Assembly (NCBI GenBank): GCA_947629875.1
Contig: CANRFK010000031.1
Location: 1 to 12,898 of the forward strand
Direction: 5' to 3'
DNA from: an uncultured Clostridia bacterium
GTDB lineage: Bacteria > Bacillota > Clostridia > Christensenellales > Borkfalkiaceae
Length of the DNA stretch: 12,898 nt
The notes below the pieces were generated by a model. That model had not been told where the DNA came from, made no database searches, and saw nothing but the letters and a program-made list of their open reading frames with translations. Below, piece by piece: positions 1 to 7,100 of the stretch (position 1 is the stretch's first letter; every line of letters begins with the position of its first letter). Made by a program: the position numbers and the translations under genes.

Positions 1-58
1 GGTGGGTGGGGTTCTCTGCTTGGGGTGGGTGGGGCTCTCCGCAAAAGAACTCTTCTGC
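1..58. repeat. G-rich repeat copy plus near-perfect 18-bp palindrome
   Basis: Positions 1-40 are a G-rich stretch (GGGG, CTCTGCTTGGGGTG) that matches the tail of the repeat near 1003-1027 (GGGG, CTCCCTGCTTGGGGTG) and, more weakly, 732-752. It is therefore a copy of the dispersed intergenic repeat, cut by the window edge. Directly after it, 41-58 is a near-perfect palindrome (GCAAAAGA / TCTTCTGC with one mismatch). Neither part appears to code. The open frame running through them into the DUF559 gene is best explained by repeat sequence that happens to lack stops. Confidence 0.6.
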
Positions 59-67
59 AAAATGGTT

Positions 68-90
68 GGAAACGCTTGCCAGCCGTTTCC
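68..90 (+). promoter_or_regulatory. 7-bp inverted repeat spanning the -35 box (possible operator)
   Basis: GGAAACG at 68-74 and CGTTTCC at 84-90 are exact reverse complements separated by 9 nt that contain the TTGCCA -35 box at 76-81. An inverted repeat centred on a -35 hexamer is a common repressor-site layout, so this may control the downstream nuclease-like gene. No regulator is identified, and the repeat may simply belong to the surrounding palindrome-rich DNA. Confidence 0.35.
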
Positions 91-104
91 CGCGACATTA
101 TAAT
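76..104 (+). promoter_or_regulatory. Sigma-A type promoter for the DUF559 gene
   Basis: TTGCCA (76-81) and a perfect TATAAT (99-104) are separated by exactly 17 nt. Transcription would be expected to begin about 7 nt after the -10 box, at or beside the ATG at 111. No Shine-Dalgarno sequence precedes that ATG, so a leaderless mRNA is plausible. Confidence 0.6.
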
Positions 105-110
105 AAAGAT

Positions 111-470
111 ATGAAAGACCACACGAGCAATGCTTCGCTCACGCCCTATGCGCGCGGGCTACGAAAGAAAATGACCAAAGAGGAGCGAAAACTCTGGTAT
201 GAGTTTTTGAGAAGCTTGCCTCTCCCTGTCCATCGGCAATTTGTAATCGGGAATTATATTGTTGATTTTTACTGCGACCGCGCAAAGACGGCCATAGAAC
301 TCGACGGCTCGCAACATTACGAAGATACAGCGCAGGAAAAAGATCGGGAACGGGATGCGTTCTTGGCGAGCCATGGCATTACCGTTTTACGATATAGCAA
401 CTATGAGATAAGTCGCAATTTTCGCGGCGTTTGCGAAGATATAGCAAGGCATTTGGATTTGGATATTTAA
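111..470 (+). CDS. DUF559 domain protein (endonuclease-like, 119 aa)
   Basis: Small DUF559-family protein, a restriction-endonuclease-like fold related to very-short-patch repair nucleases; its cellular role is unknown. The family core is clear: a basic N-terminal segment ending LRKKMTKEE (residues 17-25), VDFYC (51-55), IELDGSQHY (62-70) and VLRYSNYEI (92-100). D52, E63 and D65 are the likely metal-binding acidic residues. Length (119 aa) is normal for the single-domain family. The ATG at 111 was chosen because family members start about 20 residues before the MTxEE segment. The frame is open back to position 6, but that stretch is repeat sequence containing the promoter. ATG 171 is a less likely alternative. 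No Shine-Dalgarno sequence is visible. Base composition is visibly more AT-rich than the neighbouring genes, suggesting separate acquisition. The gene stands alone, points away from the operon, and sits inside a mosaic of palindromic repeats. Confidence 0.9.
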   Translation: MKDHTSNASLTPYARGLRKKMTKEERKLWYEFLRSLPLPVHRQFVIGNYIVDFYCDRAKTAIELDGSQHYEDTAQEKDRERDAFLASHGITVLRYSNYEISRNFRGVCEDIARHLDLDI

Positions 471-487
471 GGCTCCCCACCCCCCTA

Positions 488-541
488 TCGCCCGCACGTA
501 TTATGCGGTCAAAGGGCGACACAAGCCCGCAGGGCGCAGTA
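488..541 (+). repeat. Covarying two-hairpin repeat element, copy A
   Basis: TCGCCC (488-493) pairs with GGGCGA (514-519) around a 20-nt loop beginning GCAC. After CACAA comes a second hairpin, GCCC-GCA-GGGC (525-535), then GCAGTA. The same order of parts occurs at 8432-8485 with different but still complementary stems. It begins 17 nt after the DUF559 stop and has no U-run, so it is not a classical terminator. Confidence 0.6.
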
Positions 542-553
542 CCCCCCCATTGC

Positions 554-590
554 GGAGAAAGGCTCCACATATCATATGGTCGCCTTTCCC
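554..590. repeat. Imperfect intergenic hairpin
   Basis: GAAAGGC (557-563) pairs with GCCTTTC (582-588). After a small internal loop, CCA (565-567) pairs with TGG (577-579). The apex is AT-rich. No U-tract follows on either strand. It may act as a processing or stability hairpin at the 3' end of the DUF559 transcript, or be another palindromic repeat module. Confidence 0.4.
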
Positions 591-618
591 GAAAGCCTCA
601 AGGAAGGCTCCCGAGGAG

Positions 619-724
619 GGGGGCTTTTTATGTTCCGCCCTTTCCTCGCCCCCATGAAACCCCATTTCCTTGCCCCCCATGAAACCCCATTTCCTTGCCC
701 CCTCTTGGGAGGGGGTGCCCCGCA
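619..724. repeat. 106-bp perfect direct repeat, copy 1
   Basis: This stretch is identical to 889-994, exactly 270 bp downstream. It contains the GGGCTTTTTA end of a terminator-like motif, two tandem 25-bp units (654-678 and 679-703, differing only at the last base) and most of a hairpin pair: CCCCCTC-TTGG-GAGGGGG (698-715) followed by TGCCCC-GCAA-GGGGCA (716-731). The similarity continues beyond 724 after a one-base indel in the second loop. All reading frames across it give only low-complexity Pro/Gly-rich peptides, so it is treated as non-coding. Confidence 0.9.
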
Positions 725-804
725 AGGGGCAGGGGTGGGGTCTCCCACTTGGAGGCGCACATGTTGGGGGCTCCGCTCACCTGCCCTTTGCCCCACCCCC
801 CTAC

Positions 805-829
805 CCCCCTCCCGTGGAGGGGGCTTTTT
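805..829 (+). terminator. Terminator-like hairpin, plus strand
   Basis: CCCCCTCC (805-812) and GGAGGGGG (816-823) form an 8-bp stem with a CGT loop, followed by CTTTTTA. This fits an intrinsic terminator for plus-strand transcription, but it lies more than 300 bp beyond the only upstream plus-strand gene. A related GGGGGCTTTTTA end with a weaker stem is at 608-629. Confidence 0.5.
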
Positions 830-874
830 ACGCTTTGCCCATCTCCCCGCCCCTTTCAGAAGCCCCGCCTACTC

Positions 875-899
875 GCCCCCTCTTGGGAGGGGGCTTTTT
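875..899 (+). terminator. Terminator-like hairpin, plus strand
   Basis: GCCCCCTC (875-882) pairs fully with GAGGGGGC (887-894) around TTGG and is followed by five T residues (895-899). It is the strongest plus-strand terminator-like structure in the left mosaic. It overlaps the start of the second 106-bp repeat copy, so it may be carried as part of the repeat rather than serve a particular gene. Confidence 0.5.
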
Positions 900-994
900 A
901 TGTTCCGCCCTTTCCTCGCCCCCATGAAACCCCATTTCCTTGCCCCCCATGAAACCCCATTTCCTTGCCCCCTCTTGGGAGGGGGTGCCCCGCA
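889..994. repeat. 106-bp perfect direct repeat, copy 2
   Basis: Identical to 619-724, including the tandem 25-bp pair (924-948 and 949-973). The following hairpin (986-1000) has a GCA triloop where copy 1 has GCAA, and one closing pair changes from T-A to T-G. The tail runs into the G-rich CTCCCTGCTTGGGGTG segment also found at the left window edge. Confidence 0.9.
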
Positions 995-1089
995 GGGGCG
1001 GGGGTGGGGGCTCCCTGCTTGGGGTGAGCGGGCGGGACAGAAAGGCGCAGGTTCGGTATGAGGAGAAGGACGGCGCGGGCGGGGCGTAG

Positions 1090-1120
1090 AAAAAGACCCA
1101 CGGTTGCCCGTGGGTCTTTT
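1090..1120 (-). terminator. Rho-independent terminator of the giant lipoprotein gene
   Basis: AAAAGACCCACGG (1091-1103) and CCGTGGGTCTTTT (1108-1120) form a perfect 13-bp stem. On the minus strand the loop is GCAA, and the structure ends in TTTTT. It lies 33 nt after the lipoprotein stop codon. The A-rich and T-rich flanks are symmetric, so it could also stop plus-strand transcription coming from the repeat mosaic. Confidence 0.9.
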
Positions 1121-1153
1121 CTGTTCACTCACTCAAGGTGAGATTGGGGTTGG

Positions 1154-4100
1154 TTAGTTGCCCGAGTTGACAACGCTGCTGACCTGGAGCCAGATGTTTT
1201 CGCCGCCGAGACCGATCCAATACTGTTCGGCAAACTCATCTACTGCCGTAATCGTGAACGTTGTGGTAACGGTAGTCATGCCGCCTTTTTCAAACGTCGC
1301 GGTAATAACAATCTGCTCTGCGTTCGTCCAATTATAGGTGAGCGTGAACGTTACGTCGCCCGCTTTAATCCCATTCAGGAAATCGGTATTGACTTCACCG
1401 CTCGCTGCGCCGTCACCCTGATAGTTGGAATCCGCACCGGAAATACCGGGGGTTACGACTACGTTGACTTTTTCCGCCGCCATAAACTCATCGCCGTGGT
1501 TATTAAAGCCATCCGTACGGAAGGAGCTGTTGTTCTCCTTGCTGCTCATGAGATAAGCGATCGGGACTTCCCATGCGTGCTCGCCCTTGGATTTCAGCGT
1601 ACCCGTGATCGTAATGGTCTCACCGGATTTGATGGGATTGCCGATCCAAGTGGGGGTGATGTGCGTAAATCCGAACGTGCAATTCTCTGCGCCGACGGTG
1701 AAAGTGTTCTGCTGATCGGAGACCACAGGCGGCACAACGGGAGCTTTCTCGCTGTCCTTGACAAACGACGTGATCTTGGCTTGCGAGGATTCAGCCGCGA
1801 AGCCGATGTTGTAGTACGATTTCAGTTCTTTCCCGCTCGCCGCGCGGATGGTGTAGACCGCCGTGCATTCGCCCTCCGTCGTACCCTTGGAATACATCGT
1901 GAGCTTGATTACGGTGGGATCCGTCCAATCGAACGTTACGGTGAACGTACCGTTCAAGGACTTATACATCGTATTCCAATCTGTCGTCGTATTTATGCCG
2001 ATCGTAGCCCAATCTTCCGCCTTGGAAAGATCAGCGCCCGCACCCACGTTACCCGCATCGAGAATCCAGTTATCAAACCGGAAGAGACCGGCGGGATTGA
2101 GACCGCTGAAGATATAGGCAAACAGCGACATATAGTTTTGAGGATCGCCCCTTTCATCCAAAGCAGCCTTGGACGTCTGCGTACCGGAGTAGACGTAGCG
2201 GTTGCCCTTCTCGATCTTGCCGTACCAAACGGGGGTAAGTCCGGGATAACCGTTGCTCATATCGTCCTTACCGATGACGATAGGATTCTCGACAGACGGA
2301 TTCTGATTCTCGGAGTAGTCGGGATCGGTCTTCGCAACGCCTCTGCCGGGGTTGCAGCTGCCCGCCTCGACCTTCGACGCTTCCGCCGTGGCAACGATCT
2401 CGCCCGTGAACGAACCGCTGACGGGAATGATACCGATGGAGTACTTGTCGCCAAGCGCTTTGCCATCCGGAGCCTCTACGTCAAACTGTGCCCAGAAACT
2501 CTTCCCGCTGAAATCGGTGACCTCATACTTGATGACGATCTTCGCATCGGTCGTCCAATCCCACGTGAGCACGAGCATCGCATCCGCTTTGATTGCATTG
2601 CGCGCTTCGTAGCTAAGCCCGCTCTGTGCGGTACGCGTGATCTTGAAGTTGAAGTGAGCAGTCTCGTCGGTATAGGTCTTGCTGTTCGCGTCGCCGGGCT
2701 TCCAAGCGGTACCGTTGATCCAGTCGTCCATACGGAAGTACTTATCGTTGACATAATTCGCATCCTCGAAGAGGAGTGCGGCGACGCCGGCGTCATTCTG
2801 CGTCGCAACGGCGGTCATGTGGCCGGTCGCAACGATCTTTTGACCCTTTACGATTACGTTATAGTTGTTCGCGCCGGCGGGGTTATACGCCTTCTCGGCA
2901 CCATCTTCATAAGTCACAGCTACGGAGTTATCGGCTTTACCGACCACAACGCCCGATTTCGTCCAACCGGTCACGCCGCAGTTGCCTTCCGTGGAGCACG
3001 CGCCGCCCTCTTCGGGGAAGGTGTGCCCTGTCACGGTCACATAGCCGTAGTAGGGTGAAGTCTGTGCGTCGCCTTGTGCGCAGCGTGCTTTAATCAGATT
3101 ATTTTCCTTCGTGTGCGCTTGAACCGTAACGGGATCCGTCTGATCGATGCCGCTGCCCTTCGTGATGCTGCCCTCCGTCACGATATAAAGCGCGTCATCG
3201 CACGCCTCCGCATCTTCCTCGATGGCGAAGCCGTAAGATGTTTCCGCCGTGACGCCGAGCTTGGTGAGGTCGATGATGAACACCGTGAGCGACGTCGTCG
3301 CATCGGTGTACACCGTGGTGATCGCGGCGTTGAGCGCGTTGTACTGCTTGAACTTCACAACACCGCCCTCGACCTTGAAGGCAAGGTCGGCAACGCCGAG
3401 CATTTCGGGAGCTTCATCAAGGGTCGCATGACCCGCGTTCACGTTGAACGGAAGCGAACCGACGTTCGTCGTATTGTTCGCGTACAGGTAGAGCTTCGTG
3501 TCCTTCGCCCTTGCATACCAAACAGACTCACCGATCCTCTGATCTCCGGATGCAGGCTTGGTAGCGGGTGCAACCATCGTGGACGCAACGAGACCTCCGT
3601 CTTTCATGAGCTTGATCTCATAGGAGGGGATGGCCTTTGTAAGGTCTGCCGCCGCCTTGGTGAAGGTGAGCGTGATAGCATTGCCCGAGACCTCCGCATT
3701 CGCCTTGACCGTGAGATTCGTCCCCGTGATCTCCTCGGGAGCAGAGGTGCTGATCGCGTTGAGCGCCTTGCTCCACGTGCCAATTGTCAACACTTCCGTT
3801 CCGTCTATGCCCGTGTACTGGATCGTAAACGTGGTTTCATCGAGCGTAAGGGCGGTATCGGTTAGCACTGCGCCGACGTCGGAAACAGCGAGCGCGGTGA
3901 GATCGACATAGATGTTGCTCTGCAACGTGGCAGCCTCGGCGTTGGTGAGTTTGATGTAGAACCCACCGGTCGTCGCCTCGACGGGAACGTAGATGGAAAG
4001 TTCCGTCATATCATCGTTGAAGTCGGCGTAGTAGCCCGCAAACGCGGTCGTGCCGTCCTTCCGGAAGAGCGTCGCCGCCGTGGTGCTTGCAAGCGCCTGC

Positions 4101-7100
4101 GAGAAGGTGATCTTGAACGCAAGGTAGTGCGCAGTATCTTTGCTCGCCATACCCGTCACCGTGATCTTGGCGTTGCCGTCTTCATCGAAGCCGTCCGTCG
4201 CAAACGTAGCGGTGGAAGCATTGTGCTTCGTCCCGGCTCCGGAATCGGGAACCGTGACATCCGCGCCTGCGACGCTGCTGATCACAGACTTGTTGACAGT
4301 GGATCTCACATAGATGAGTTCATTATCTACAAGTTCGCCGGCCGTGCCGCCCTGCTTGAAGAACATGAACAGGTTGTAGGTGCCGTTCGTCGCGGTTTGA
4401 AGCGTGTTCTCGAAGTCGAAGAAGGCTTCTCCGTTGACTTCCACGCCCTTGACGTAAAGCCTTACGCGGGTCGTGATGACGCCATCGATGTAGCTTACGG
4501 TGTACCTGAATGTACCGCCTTCCATAGCGGCGCCGAAGTTGGTTTCATCGATCGTAACGCCCTGCGCATTCGTCCAGCCGTTGATCGTGTTCGACGGATG
4601 CTCTTCGGTAATGAGCGAGTTGCCCATCGCCTTGCTGCCTTCCGTGAACCCTTCGACATCGGCATAGGGAATGGTGGCCGTGCCCAGCCAATTCGAAGTG
4701 GGCTGCCAATAATAGTAACCATCAAGGGTCGAGCAATAGGTGCCGCTCACCCGGCCTTGCGCGCCATTCTCCTCAATGAAGGAGGAAATGGAGTTTGCAT
4801 AGGAGCTGCCGGTCTTGTAAACGCCGGTGATATCGATGATATCGCCCTCCTGCAACACTTCGTTGAGGTGGCCTGCCGGGAACCAGCTGCCGTTCGCAAG
4901 CGCTTTGTTCGAGTGATAGGAACCGCCGCAAAGGTCGCAGACGTTGTCCCCATCCTCATCGATGTGCTTGCCGCCGACTTCCTTGTAATTGCCGAGGAAC
5001 ACGGTGCTGCCGCCATCTTTCACTTCGGTGGCAACGATGCCCTTCGTGTAGCAGTCGCCCTCTTCCAGCGTGGTCTGTGTGCCGGAGATCGTCGCATGGG
5101 AGAACTTTTCACCCTGCGCATCGGCATCGTACTTCCAATAGCCGGTGTCTCCGCCGGTCTGGAAGCCGTAGTCACCCGTAAAGCCGAGCGCCGCGGGATC
5201 GATGGAGGTGATAACGACCAAGCCGTAGTCGCCATAGCCCTTGCCGAGCACGAAGTTCTTGATGCCGTACGCCTCATTGTCGTTGTAGGATGCACGCGCA
5301 AACACGACGTTGCCGCCCTTGTAGATGTAGGCAAGGTCGCAAGATCTCGCGGTTTCCGTATCGCCGTTGTTGATCGTGACGGTGCAAGCCTGCTCTTCCG
5401 CGAGAGCCGTTGCAATGTCGATATCTTTGCCCGCCGCGGCTTTCGTCAGATTGACGAAGTACAGCTTGCCGCTCTGCTCGTAGAAGTAGATGTTGTTCGC
5501 CGCGTGGTTTGCAGCGGTGTTGTCGAACGCGAAATCGTATTCGATGTAGTCCTCCGCCGCCTTGTTGCTATCCGTCACCAACCGAATGTAAGGGATCGAA
5601 GCCCACGTCTCGAAGTTGAATGCCGGGAACTTGTAGGTGATGGTGACCGCACCGGTACCATCATCCTTATTGTAACCGATGATCTGAATGCCATCGCCGA
5701 TCGCAACGGGATTTTCTTCGCTGACCTTTTGGTCGTTCCTTTCGTCGACGTCGGGGATATCGCTATTCCATACACGGCCTATTTCGCGTGCCGAGCCGTC
5801 TGCATTGTAGTAGTAGGCATAGATCTGATAGTCCTCATTGCCGATGCCATTGTAGGTGATCGTAACTTCGCCGCCGACGTTGAGCTTGAACGGCGTGTAC
5901 TGCGCCTCGGAGGTCACTTCGAAGCCGACGCTGTTCTCGCCGAAGGCGATGTGGATGGGCGTCGTCTGCACGCCGTCGATGAGGAGCTCTTCGCCGAGCA
6001 TATCCTGCTTGATGGCAATGGCAAGGAGCACGTCATTTTCGGCCGTCTTATATTTGTAGTAATACTTATCGGAACCGACCGTGCCATCCTTCTGCTGCTC
6101 GCCTTCGATGCCGCTGAACGCCGCGATGCCGAGGATACGGAGGGTCGCAAAGTAGTAACCCGTCTCATCCGTCAGCGCGGTGAAGGTACCGTCGGGAAGG
6201 GTGCGGAAGACCGCCTTGTCGATGGCGAGGCTGACGTACGTCTCTGCGCCGCTTCCGCCGATCGAACGCGTGTACGAAGCGAGCGGGTCGTGGCTGTCGA
6301 GGCCTGCGGCATACGCGTCGCCGGCTGCGCCCGCAACGTTGTTCTCCACGATGGACAGCATGTTGTCCGGAACCATCGCCGAGAAGGTATCGAGACCGCG
6401 CACAAGGACGACCTTGAAGTACTTCATGTCCGTGGTGAGCGGCTTGTCTTCGACAGCTACCCAATCGGCCGCGGTGTCAATGGCCGCCGTCGCTTGCTCG
6501 TAGGTTGTGCCCTCGCCCTTGTAGTAGTAGAGCATGTCGTTGGTCACGGCAATGCCGCCGTCGTGCCAATCTTCGTTCTGCTCGGATTTGATCTCCATCT
6601 TCAACACGGAGGCCGCGTCGATCTGCTCGCCTGCAAGATATGCCTTGCGTGCGCCTTCCTGCACCTGATCCGAGATGCGCATATCGGTGACGGTCTCCAC
6701 TTCGATATACGACGACTTCGTGATGATGAGGCTGGAGTAGTCGCCGTGGATGATCGTTCTGAAGGAGCCGCGCGTCGGATCGGGAACTTTGATGTACGAA
6801 CGGAGCACCGTCTCTTCTTCGAGATATTCGGACTCGATCGTGATGATGCCGACTTTGCCTGCGCCCTCGCCGTAGGTGCGGTACGTCCACGTCACGCGGA
6901 CGGGCACATACGTAGAACGGGTGTCGGGATTGTCATCCGTGACAGCCGGCTGGGTCCCATAGGAATCGAGGGAGTGACGATCCTGCCCCTCGGAATACAC
7001 CCACCAGGTCTTCCAATCCGCGGAGGTGAAAGCGGGACGCTTTGCGGGATCGAAATTCGTCGGCCACTTTTCGCCGTTGTCGGAGGTGTGCGAACCGTAG

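Larger units (their letters stand above)
471..1089. other. Intergenic mosaic of palindromic and direct repeats
   Basis: I see no gene in these roughly 600 bp. They hold, in order, covarying element A, an imperfect hairpin, a weak terminator-like motif, the first 106-bp repeat with its hairpin pair, two terminator-like hairpins, the second 106-bp repeat with its hairpin pair, and a tail (1040-1066) containing the inverted CTCATACCGA segment seen at 8349 and 8518. Open frames here on both strands encode only Pro/Gly/Arg-rich peptides that repeat with the DNA. Confidence 0.75.

Noticed and set aside
6..110. N-terminal extension of the DUF559 frame back to position 6
   Set aside because: The stretch is repeat DNA containing the promoter and palindromes, and family members begin at about the ATG at 111.
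619..994. Possible CRISPR array
   Set aside because: There are only two long copies and a two-unit 25-bp tandem, without regularly sized unique spacers, and no cas genes are in the window.
576..1061. Pro/Gly-rich open frames in the left intergenic region
   Set aside because: The peptides repeat only because the DNA repeats, and they change frame with each unit. There is no ribosome site or conserved domain.
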